Shown: in pieces, positions 32,702 through 43,218 of the stretch
How positions within the stretch are numbered: the stretch's first letter is position 1
Layout: each line of letters starts with the position of its first letter
DNA from: Laetiporus sulphureus 93-53
Taxonomy: Eukaryota > Basidiomycota > Agaricomycetes > Polyporales > Laetiporaceae
Assembly: GCF_001632365.1 (NCBI RefSeq)
Contig: NW_024468523.1
Coordinates: 186,001 to 250,000, forward strand
Reading direction: 5' to 3'
Length of the DNA: 64,000 bases
Translations under genes and position numbers: made by a program
Notes under the pieces: model-generated
The model's database searches: none
The model's input: only the letters and a program-made list of their open reading frames with translations
What the model was told of the DNA's origin: nothing

Positions 32702-35700
32702 ATGGTTGGACGCAAGGGATTGAAGCGGTATGCAGCGAGTGCTCTCGAAGTGTGGGCTTGCTGACATGCCACCACAGATTATGGAGGATGCCCCTGGTTC
32801 CCCGTGAGGCACCTCCACCCAAGGCATCGCTCGACGACGCAGATCTTATCCCAGAGGCGACTGCGCCATGGTGGGACATCCTCACCTTTGGTTGGATCAC
32901 TCCCCTCCTCTCTCTCGGCTACGTCAGGCCCCTCGAAGCGACCGACCTCTACAAGCTGCAAGGTCATCGCTCGTCTCAGCTGATTGCCGACAAGATCATT
33001 GCATCGTACGACAGGCGCTGCGAGGAGGCCGAGTCGTACAATGCTCGCCTCGCCAGCGGGGAAGTTCGGCCTGGATTGCGTGCGTTGTGGTGGACTGTTC
33101 GCGGGCACAAGGCTGAAAGAGAGCGACAGTGGAGAGAGAAGGATGGCCGCAAGCGCCCCAGTCTGGCGTATGCACTCAATGATGCTGTCAAATGGTGGTA
33201 TTGGAGCGGCGGTCTCATGAAGCTCGTTGCCGATGTCGCCACCGTTCTGACTCCATTATTGGTCAAGGTCCGTGTTGCGCATCACGTCAAAATCAACCAA
33301 CACTAATTCTTGATCCGCAGGCTTTGATCAATTTCGGCACTCAGTCCTACGCGTAGGCTCCTCTATATGCACATGAGCCGCTCTATTCGCTGATGCCGTC
33401 TCATAGAGCACACCAGGAAGGCCTGTATAGCGAGATTCCGCCTATCGGTCGCGGCGTCGGGCTCGCCATTGGCCTGCTGCTTGTCGAGATTGTCATTTCG
33501 CTATGCACCAACCACTTCTTCTACCGCGCGACCTCAACTGGTGTTCTTCTCCGTGCGGGGCTCATCACTGCGATTTACTCGCGCTCGCTGCATCTCACCA
33601 CGCGCGCCCGTGCCACGCTCACGAACGGCAAGCTCGTCAATCACATATCGACAGACGTCTCGCGCATCGACTTCTGCTGCGGGTTCTTCCAACTCGCGTT
33701 TACCGCTCCCGTGCAGATGATCGTCTGCCTTGTCATTCTGCTCATCAACCTCGGCCCTGCGGCGCTTGCAGGCTTCGCGTTCTTCATTATGTGCACGCCA
33801 GTGCAGACGCTTGCGATGCGTCGCTTGATGAGCCTCCGGATGAAGAGCATGCAATGGACGGACAAGCGGAGCAAGACGTTGCAGGAACTGCTGAGCGGGA
33901 TGAAAATTATCAAGTACTTCTCATGGGAGGTGCCGTATCTGAAGCGTATCGAGGAGTTGAGAGGGAAGGAGATGGCGTACATCCGTTCGCTGCTCCTCAT
34001 CCGCTCAGCGAATAATGCTATTGCGGTGTCGCTTCCCACGCTCGCGAGCGTGATATCATTCATAGTGTACTCGCTGGCAGGACATTCGCTGAACGCGGCG
34101 AATATCTTTTCCTCGCTCACTCTGTTCAATTTACTGCGTCTTCCGCTCATGTTTCTGCGTAAGTAATATATACACAATCTAGGTCTTTTCTAACTGACAT
34201 CAATTACAGCTTTGGCTCTGAGCGCTACTGCCGATGCGAAGAATGCCATTGAACGCCTCCGAGGTGTGTTCGAGGCAGAGACCCAGGGCGATGGCCAGGT
34301 GCAGGATCCGTCTTTGGAGGTGGCGATCAAAGTGGAGAATGCAGATTTTACATGGGAAGGCCCGCCTCCTGAGCCGGAATCCGCAAAAAAGAAGAAGGGC
34401 GGCCGCGGTGGGAAGAAAGAGTCACAGGTCACGCCTCCAGCGGACGGAGACAAGCTGCCCGAGAAGATCTTCGGCATGAAGGACGTTAGTCTGACGATTC
34501 CGCATGGCAAGCTTGTCGCCATCGTTGGACCTGTAGGTTCTGGGAAGACGTCCCTTCTGGAGAGCATGATTGGCGAGATGCGGCGCACGGCGGGGACGGT
34601 CACTTTCAACGGGTCCATTGCGTATTGCCCACAGAGCGCATGGATCCAAAACGCGACCGTGCGCGATAACATTTGTTTCGGGCGCCCGTTCGAGGAGGAG
34701 CGCTACTGGAAGGCGGTGAATGACGCGTGTCTGGACACGGACCTGAAGCTTTTGCCGCATGGCGACCTGACCGAGGTCGGCGAGCGCGGGATCTCGCTCT
34801 CGGGCGGGCAGAAGCAACGGATCAATATCTGCCGTGCGCTGTACGTGGGTGCGGACATCCAGATCTACGACGACCCGTTCAGCGCGCTCGACGCGCACGT
34901 CGGGCGCGCAGTGTTCCAGAACGTGTTCCTCGGCGCGGCGCAGGGGCGCACCCGCGTGCTCGTCACGCACGCGCTGCACTTTCTCCCGCAGGTAGACTTC
35001 ATCTACACGATCGTTGATGGACACATCAGCGAGGCGGGCACATATGCGGAGCTGATGGCGGCGGAGGGCGAGTTTGCGAGGTTCGCTAGGGAGTTTGGGG
35101 CGAAGGAAGAGGAGGAGGAAGAAGAGGAGGAGGCGGTGGAGGAGGAGGTGGGCGAGGAGAAGGAAATGGGTGGGCATGAGACTAAGAGCGGGCCAGGCGT
35201 GACGATGATGCAGACAGAAGAGAGGAACACGGGTTCGGTTAGTGCGAGAGTGTACAGGCGGTATTTGGCGGCGGGGAAGGGAGGGATCATCCTTCCGCTG
35301 CTCATTGCTTCGATTGCGTTGTTGCAGGGCGCGCAGGTCATGTCTTCGTATTGGTGTGTTCTGTCATGTTTTTGGTATGCGCGTGTAGCTCACGGTTGCT
35401 TGCAGGCTGGTGTACTGGGAAGAGGTGTACGTGCTGGCATGTTGTGTTGCGTCCTGTTGCTGACTTATTTATGCAGAAAATGGCCGTACGGTTCAGGGTT
35501 CTATGTGCGTGATCGTCGTTGCATCGTGTCAAGTGCCATTCTGACCTTCATTGTAGATGGGCATCTATGCCGGCCTTGGTGTCGGGCAGGCTGTTTTCTT
35601 CTTCTTTATGGGAGCACTGTTCGCATTGTTGACGTATATTGCCTCCAAGAAGCTTCATAATGTAGGTTGTCGGATGACTTCTTTTTGCGTTTGTGGAATT

Positions 35701-38278
35701 CTCACCGTCTCCATCTGTTTAGGATGCTCTTGTAAGGGTGATGTATGCGCCTATGTCTTTCTTCGAGACCACTGCGAGTATCTCCGCATATTTACTCTGT
35801 CGTTCGTGATCACTCATGCGCTTCACTGCCAGCCGCTTGGCCGTATCATGAATCGTTTTGCGAAGGACATTGACACGATCGATAACATGCTGGGAGGTAC
35901 GCATCTCCTCGTCTCGTCATGGTGACATGCACTCAAGTTTCTCATTAGATGCACTGCGTATGTTCATGGCAACGTTTGCGAATATCATTGGTGCTGTCAT
36001 CCTCATCGGCGTGGTCCTGCCATGGTTCCTCATCGCGGTCGGTGCGATCATCTGCTGCTACCTTTGGGCGGCTTTCTTCTACAGGGCGAGTGCGCGTGAA
36101 TTGAAGGTGAGCTCCGGTATCATCGACTCTTTGTACCCAAATGCTGACTGATACCTTATCTCAGCGACTTGGTGACGTAGCCGCTCTTTGGTGGATAGTT
36201 GTCACCACTGATAGGTTTCTCTAGATGCGATACTCCGTTCTTCACTATATAGCCATTTTTCCGAGTCACTGTCTGGTTTGGCCACGATTCGCGCCTACGG
36301 CGAGACTAAGCGCTTCTTGGCAGAAAATCGCGATAGGGTCGATATCGAGAATCGGTACGTTCACGCAGCACTTTACATTGCATACATTTTCTAATGTCAT
36401 GTTAACTTTGTTCAGTGCATACTGGTTGACAATTACAAACCAGGTTAGCCGAATCTCTTCTGGCTCCATGCAATGTCCACTCATAATTGTGCGACAGCGA
36501 TGGCTTGGAATCCGGCTAGACTTACTCGGGATCTTACTGACTTTCGTTGTTGCCATCCTATCGGTGGCCAGCAGATTCACCATCTCGCCTTCGCAGATGG
36601 GTGTCGTTCTGAGCTACATCATCAGCGTCCAGCAGGCGTTCGGTTGGTTGGTACGCCAGAGCGCGGAGGTGGAAAACGATTTCAACAGTGTCGAGCGTAT
36701 CGTCAGTAGCGCATGATTTGTTGCACTGTTTGAGATCCGCTGATGGCGTTGACCTCAGGTGTACTACGCGGACGAGCTGGAACAGGAGTCACCGCATCAA
36801 TTGCCTGACCGTACGCCTCCACCGTCATGGCCTGCAAGGGGGACCGTTGAGTTCAATGAGATCGTGCTCAAGTACCGTCCGGAGCTGCCTGCGGTGCTCA
36901 ATGGATTGTCGATGTCCATCCGTCCAGGAGAGAAGGTCGGCATCGTTGGACGGTGAGTTGTGCAGCTTGCCTCTGAATCAGCTTCGGATGTTAAGATATG
37001 ATCCAGGACCGGCGCTGGGAAGAGTTCGATTATGACAGCGCTGTACCGCCTTGTCGAGCTGACATCGGGTTCCATCGTTATCGATGGCGTTGACATCTCG
37101 AAGATTGGCTTGGACGACTTACGGAAGGGACTCGCTATCATCCCACAGGATCCGGTGAGTAGTTCTCCGAGGTTATACCGCATTGTGCTGACTTTCCCCG
37201 TGTCTCCACAGTTACTCTGTAAGTATCCCACACCAGTCAAGTTTGTTTGTTCCCTTATTGACTCTAACTTAGTCTCCGGAACCCTGCGGAGCAACCTCGA
37301 TCCTTTTGGGTACCACGATGACGCCCGGCTTTGGGATGCGCTCAAGCGCGCCTACCTTGTTGAGGACCGCGAGCCGTACTACTCGATGGATGGAACGAGC
37401 GATGCGGGAGAAGGAAGTGCAACGCCGATGAATCGCTTCACGCTCGACAGCCCGATCGAGGACGAGGGCGGAAATCTGTCGATCGGACAGGTGCGTACCA
37501 TCTCGCAGATCAAATCTCTATCTCCCTCTATCTGGCCACTTGCTTCCGCCATTCTACATATTGCGCCTGGTATCCTTTCTCTCCCATTGGCTCTTCGTGA
37601 CCGCGTTCTGGGCCGGGAGCAGGAGAATTTGTAGTGGCGTGCCCAAATTTGTAGTGAGTGGCGATATTGACGCCCGTGATCCTTCTGTGCAGCGTTCGTT
37701 AGTCTCGCTTGCGCGAGCGCTTGTGAAGGAGTCCAAGATCTTGATATTAGACGAGGCGACGGGTGAGTAGTAGGCTTGGCAGGTTATGATGGGTTGTGGG
37801 TGCTGATGGGCTGGTGGTGTAGCGTCGGTTGACTATGAGACGGATCGGAAGATCCAAGACACGATTGCAGTAGAGTTCCGGGACAGGACCATCTTGTGCA
37901 TCGCTCGTGAGTATCTGAGTTCTTTAAGCGTCATCCAAGTTGATCGTTCAATGCTTCACTGCAGATCGGCTGCGCACGATTATTGGCTATGACCGCATAT
38001 GCGTGATGGACGCGGGAGGCATCGCCGAGTTTGACACGCCGGCGAACCTGTACAATATTGCAGACGGGATCTTCCGTGGGATGTGCGAACGCTCTGCGAT
38101 AACGCTGGATGACATCCTGTATGCGGCGAAGGCGAAGCGGGAGCTCGAGCTGGCAGTGGAGGCCGAGAAGCGGAGCGGGACGGTGGTGAGGTCATGCACG
38201 CCATCGGAGAAGGACGGAGACCTGGAGGACGAGAAAGGTGAGATTGTCGAGGAGCTCCCGGTGGGGCCTGGCCCGTGA
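32702..38278 (+). CDS. ABCC-type multidrug transporter (Yor1/MRP-like)
   Basis: Full-length ATP-driven exporter with a TMD1-NBD1-TMD2-NBD2 layout and no extra N-terminal membrane domain, as in Yor1. The start is ATG 32702 (MVGRKGLKR), spliced to [33 protein letters not shown] is the conserved segment before the first membrane helix. NBD1 (about 34480-35060) has Walker [10 protein letters not shown], signature LSGGQKQR and Walker [13 protein letters not shown], with Asp instead of the catalytic Glu. NBD2 (from about 36840) has TGAGKSS, the signature [15 protein letters not shown] and Walker [13 protein letters not shown], plus the switch histidine in CIAHRLRTI. The linker after NBD1 holds a run of nine glutamates. 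Introns are numerous in the second half, including one inside the NBD2 signature region (about 37492-37692) that is longer than usual. The substrate is unknown; lipids or drugs are possible from family membership. Confidence 0.92.
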
Positions 38279-39164
38279 GGCATGCTGGGCGACTGCGCTG
38301 GCTCGGAGGACAGTGATAGATGCTTCCGACCTCCGACGTAGGCGCGAACCGGCTCGGAGGGAATGATTGGTGTTGCCGGAGGTCGTCAGGACGTCTGGCT
38401 GGGCCAGTGGCTGGACGCTGTTGGCCTGGAGACTGTATCTCTTACGGATGGCTATAAGATCACGGGCGGCTTCTTACGGGTCATACAAATCGGTACGGTG
38501 TCTCTCACGTTATCTACGAGCGGTTTTGCTGTATACATGTAGTTTAGACGGTGATGAATACAAGTAGCACTGCGGAATGTACACGGAGGAGACAGATGCA
38601 GGTCAGATGAGAGGAAAGATTCCCGGCGGCAGGATCGAACCGCAACGCCGCTGAAGTGATCCGTGTGACCTGGACGCCTGCCTGCCTGGGAGTGACGTAG
38701 CGCGCGCGGGATGCTCGGAGGCTGTAGCAGCAGATTAGATTTGCAACTCAGCCTCAGCCGCCTTTATTCCTAAACCGCTCTCTTCCCTGCTCTGTCACCA
38801 CAATCGTGCCATATTTATGCGAGAACCAAGCATATATAATGCTACTCAGAGCATCCATGCAGTGGAATGAGAGCGGTCTATCCCCAATGGCTTTGGAAGG
38901 AGAGAAAACGCCGATCATGTGACAGACGCGAGCCCTGCCACTGGGAGCGAATTGGACGAGAGTTGGATGCACAGCACATATCGGGCTTGTCGGACGCTGT
39001 CGGGAACTGTTCTGATACATCGCTAGGTTGCAGCCTGCCATTCGTGCGATTGCCAGCGTGACGTGTCGTGGCGCTATAAGTACTCGCAATTGCCACCTTA
39101 TGCACAACTCCCCAAACTCCCCTCTACTCCCACCCCAAACTCCCCGCCGCCACCGCTTTTCGTT
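38279..39164. other. Intergenic region
   Basis: ABC-transporter 3' flank followed by the carbonic anhydrase promoter. No open frame is credible as a gene. Confidence 0.55.
39075..39080 (+). promoter_or_regulatory. TATA box-like element of the carbonic anhydrase gene
   Basis: TATAAG lies 90 bp upstream of the ATG at 39165, a normal spacing for a fungal TATA element with a short leader. A TGACGT word lies just before it, near 39059. Confidence 0.4.
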
Positions 39165-40063
39165 ATGGGACAACACCCCGTTCTCGCTCACCTCCTCGCC
39201 AACAATGCCCAGTGGGCGGAGGATGTCGAGAAAGTCCAGCCGGGCTTCTTTGAGAGGTGCGCGAAGGGCCAGTCCCCCAAGGTTCGTGTCTTCGCTGCAT
39301 TTACGGCGGGAAATTCGTGTGGCGCGCGGGCATAAAGCGTGGAGTCATCGTACAGCTGGCAGAGGGGTGGTGGGGAGGATAGACGGAGACAGCGCAGCTG
39401 ACGGTAACGGCGTTCGCTGTTCGGTGGCATTAGGACCTGTGGCGCCCAATCTCAGTCTATCTCGGTTTAGCGCGCATACACCGACAACACGGCGAACTCT
39501 CACTGACCTCGTTTTGGGACAGGTCCTTTGGATAGGCTGCGCCGATTCCCGCGTGCCGGATTCAGTCCTCACCGTGTCCAAACCGGGGGACATCTTTGTC
39601 CACCGCAACATTGCAAAGTGCGTGTCATTTGACCTGCTGGGTTGAAATTCGGGCTGACCGGGTGCTGCACGGCCCACGCAGTCAAGTGTTCCCATCCGAC
39701 GACAACATCAGCTCGGTGCTCACATACGCCGTCATGGAGCTCGGCGTCACACACATCCTCCTCGTGGGGCACACGCACTGCGGCGGCGCCGCAGCATGCC
39801 ACGCGGCCGCGCAGGCTCTGCCCGACGATCCGACCACGCCGCTTGCGCGCTGGCTCGCGCCCCTCACCGACTACGCGCGCCAGACGGGCTGCAGCGTGTC
39901 GGAGCTGGAGGAGGCGAACGTGCGGATGCAAGTCGAGAACCTGACAAAGTCAGAGGTGCTCCAGCAGGCCTGGGCATCGGGGAAGCATGTCTTGGTGCAC
40001 GGATGGATTTATGAGATTGAGAACGGGCAGTTGAGGGATATGGGTATCACCGTCGGCAAGTAG
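39165..40063 (+). CDS. Beta-class carbonic anhydrase
   Basis: Interconverts CO2 and bicarbonate, a zinc enzyme. Three exons: 39165-39281, 39523-39617 and 39682-40063. The first intron is 241 bp, long for this locus, and the joins keep frame ([13 protein letters not shown] and [13 protein letters not shown]). The zinc ligands of beta enzymes are visible: Cys in [10 protein letters not shown] together with the Asp-Arg dyad, and His and Cys in [13 protein letters not shown]. The N-terminus ([18 protein letters not shown]) and the C-terminus ([17 protein letters not shown]) fit the family and length. There is no obvious signal or mitochondrial targeting peptide, so a cytosolic enzyme is likely. 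Confidence 0.95.
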
Positions 40064-40753
40064 TGAATCCCATAGAGATGTGACGGACACGATGACGTTA
40101 TGGTTTGATTGTGGAGGGCCTAGGTTACGACGGCCACGGACGCGTGTTACAGTAGTGTACGCATACATTAGAAGACTTGAAGATGCATATATGATACCCA
40201 ATCGCACACAGAACTCACTGAAGATGGTGGCGAGCCTGACCAAGGCAAATGGAAGAGCGCATGATGATCCCGCAGTCAGGGCGTGATGCGACCAAAATAT
40301 GTTTGCATCTTCGCGACCTATGGTTAAAAATAACCCGTCAAGGTGAGACGTTTCGTGTGCTTGCGTAAATAAACTGATGCAGCCAGCAGCTACAGCGTCT
40401 CTATCATTACGTGATTTAGTGAAGAGAAAACCAAGACCTGATACAGATGAGAGTTCGTCTTGCATCTCATCGTCCGAGCCGTAACGGAGGCCGGATGTAT
40501 CATCTCGGTGCTTGCATGCCACCGTGCGACCTGTACAGAAACTGCCTCGGTGGACGTCTGTCAAAATGCAACAGAGGCTCCCAGCTATCCGGACCACTGA
40601 TCGTGAATGCCTCGTTCTGACGCGATAGAACGTCGAGCGGCCGGTCCTTCCGGACGGGCAGTCGGTTCGGGTGAGACACGTCGTGCTCGAAAGAGCTGAG
40701 TAGCGCCTCATACTCTTCTCGTCGTGGCTATTCAGCAACTTGAATCGACTCTA
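40064..40753. other. Intergenic region between convergent genes
   Basis: A 262-codon minus-strand open frame crosses this region, but it runs into the antisense strand of the carbonic anhydrase 3' exon and shows no domain, so it was not accepted. I see nothing else. Confidence 0.5.
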
Positions 40754-42330
40754 TTAATAGCAGAAGCTCTCACCAGGGGAGTTCGCGCTGAGGCTGGAGC
40801 AGCCCTCGAGGTGGGGATACGATGATCGGACGTGTAGAATACCCCGTTCATGCCATGCAGCGAACATGCGCCAAATCTGGGTATTGATTGCGTTCCACGC
40901 AGTATCCAGATGCGCTGGGGTTGCATCATGGCCGAACCAGATGGAACACCTTATCGTGACGTCCTCCAGGGCTTTGAAGTTCTTTCGGGAGATGACCTCA
41001 CCGATTAAAACGCGGTCCCACTTTTCCAGCTCAGAGAGGAAGTGCATGAGGTCAGCGTGGACAGGCGCGCGGATCCATCCGAGGTCGATGCCGAATGCGA
41101 TACGCCGTATCTCGCGGCTGGTAATTTGAGACAGGAAGCGTGCAATGGTGCCCCACAACGTCATGCCGGCTTTGCGGCATTCGGCCTCGCTGATGTACTC
41201 TCGGACATGCAGAGAACGTAGTTTTGCATTCATCTTCAGGTCATATGGTAGATCTGTTTCAGAGGGAACGATAAGGCCATAGTTCGTAGCTGGTATCATG
41301 CAAATGGCCGACCTTCAGCTATACATGGCACTTCCAAGTGCACGAGCGATTCGTCGAGCGCATAAATGAGCTGTTGGAGCCAGCGACGCACGCGCCGCCT
41401 AATAGTATTGTAGAGCTCCTCGTAGACGTCCTCGTTGAACCTGATCTGCACGGATTGTATGGTGCGGATCCATGGCAAGCGAATAAACCAGTTGATCAGA
41501 TGGTGCATAGAGATACATTCGTCGTAACCACCCCTCTCGATCCGGAGCACAATTGAACGCAAAGACGAGGCTGTCGCGATCTTCACATCGGTCAGCAGCT
41601 CCGGGTGCAAAACGCGAATGTCCTCCAGGACAAGACGCTCCAGCCGCGGGAATGCGACAACGAACTGCGTGAGGTGCCCAGAATGGATGTGATATGCGCT
41701 GAGTGTCAGCTCCGTGAGTGAAGCGAGCTGTCCGAGGTATAAGAAGAATCCTGGAGGGAACGACTGGTCGCATGTACCATTGGTGAGCCGCAAAGTGCGC
41801 AGCGCCTTCAGATGCATTCCGAGAATAAACGGGAACAGCTGGGTGGATGCGAGCGACATGAATGTTGAGCGGTCGCAGATCTGCAGATGGCGGGCGGTCT
41901 TGAACTGTTGTCGCAGACGAGGTACGCGCCGCAGCAGATCCGATAGATAGTCCCAATTGCGGCGGGAGGAGATGGATATCGCAATGTATAGGTTGTGGAG
42001 GCTCCGAGGGTACCACGTACGGCAAACCAGGGCACATCTGTACAGTGTTTGAGAATCGCCAATGAGATTGTCTATGACTCGTTCCCAGACTTCGAGTGGC
42101 ATAAACAGAGAGACACAACACAGCGCTGGATGGACCACAAGACGCCGGTGGCTGTGAACTTCGGTAGAAGCAGTATCATACCGAACCGGCGATTCGCCCT
42201 GACCCCAGCGATGTAGCCAGGTCTTGTTTTCCTTGCGCACTTGGAGAAGGTTGAGGACGATGTCATTGTCCGAAGGCTCCCAGGGATCTGCTGCTTCACC
42301 GTATGGACAACGGGTCAGAACACCCTGCAT
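40754..42330 (-). CDS. F-box protein of the basidiomycete-expanded type
   Basis: Two frames, 41296-42330 and 40754-41299, read as one protein. The F-box is clear at MPLEVWERVIDNLIGDSQTL followed by CALVCRTWYPRSLHNLY, about 75 residues after the first possible Met. Leucine-rich text follows (HLKALRTLRLTNGTC, LASLTELTLSAYHIHSGHL, FPRLERLVLEDIRVLHPELL). The frames meet near 41310: the first stops after EVPCIAEGRPFA. A short GT-AG intron of about 35 bases (donor after GAAGTGCCAT, acceptor before CTACGAAC) would instead join them as EVPS-TNYGLIVPSETDL. A frameshift in a decaying gene is the alternative. Such F-box genes are plentiful in Agaricomycetes and their targets are unknown. Translation may begin at the Met of the F-box rather than at 42330. 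Confidence 0.75.
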
Positions 42331-43218
42331 GACGATCGGACGACCCGAACCTACACCACATCGGCGTTTCTCTGGTGATTGCGTTTATCGAAGACGAGGT
42401 GCTTCGCGCTTCAGATGAAATGCATGCGATCACAGGTGTGTATGATAGAATTATAAGGTGAGGCGGCTAGTCTCGGCTGCAAGATCTGAGTTCCAGTGGG
42501 TCTCGGATTGCAGAGGCGAGGCGCGCGCCTTGGCTTTGAAGACTTCTGAATCTGATGACCGTGCGACTTCAGGTACGTACTAGCGTTCTCGCGTACAGTG
42601 AAATGAGACGGTGACGAGGCACCGGTTCGACATTTGTCCTTTTCCTGTATGTCAAATGACATGGAGAGAGCAAGAGACAAGCCATCCAACAGGCTCACGG
42701 TAGACTGTATTCATATGATACTATGCTGCACCGACAAAGTGACGAACTCCGTAATTGTGTCGGCGAAAGGGCTGAAGTCTAAAACGTGTTAAGTTCGTGG
42801 GAGGCAACAGAGCGATTAGTCGGGCGATGAGTACGTCGATCCGTACATCTTCATCTAGAGGTGACATTGAAAAACCTCCGAGAGCAGATCGACCCAGTAT
42901 ATGCCGTTCTCATCACACATTGTAGCAGGCTCGAGTGTTCCGTCTGTTTGAGTTGGTCGCTTTCAGTAGGCGCTGAACGGATTGGTGTGAGCCAATGGGG
43001 CAGACTGAGCACGTGCCCCTTCCCCATATCGAAATCACGAGCCAATGCAACGTGCGGCGGGCGCTTATGTCCAGTATATCCCCTTGGGCTTGAAGGCTTG
43101 GAGTGTATCCTCCTCCCCAGTCGCTGTACACGCCTTCCCCTCCCCCTTCATCTCATCGCCAATCGTTCCTCCTGCTGTATAGGAGCATTATTAGTGACCA
43201 AGCTATTTTGTCCGCGAG
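42331..43218. other. Shared upstream region of divergent genes
   Basis: Lies between the F-box gene (-) and the b5/acyl-CoA dehydrogenase gene (+). No coding exon or strong promoter motif was recognised. Confidence 0.5.

Noticed and set aside
34422..35177. 251-codon minus-strand open frame
   Set aside because: Antisense of the first nucleotide-binding domain of the ABC transporter; GC-rich coding DNA often leaves its opposite strand open.
39950..40738. 262-codon minus-strand open frame
   Set aside because: Overlaps the carbonic anhydrase 3' exon on the other strand, has no domain, and its composition is not protein-like.
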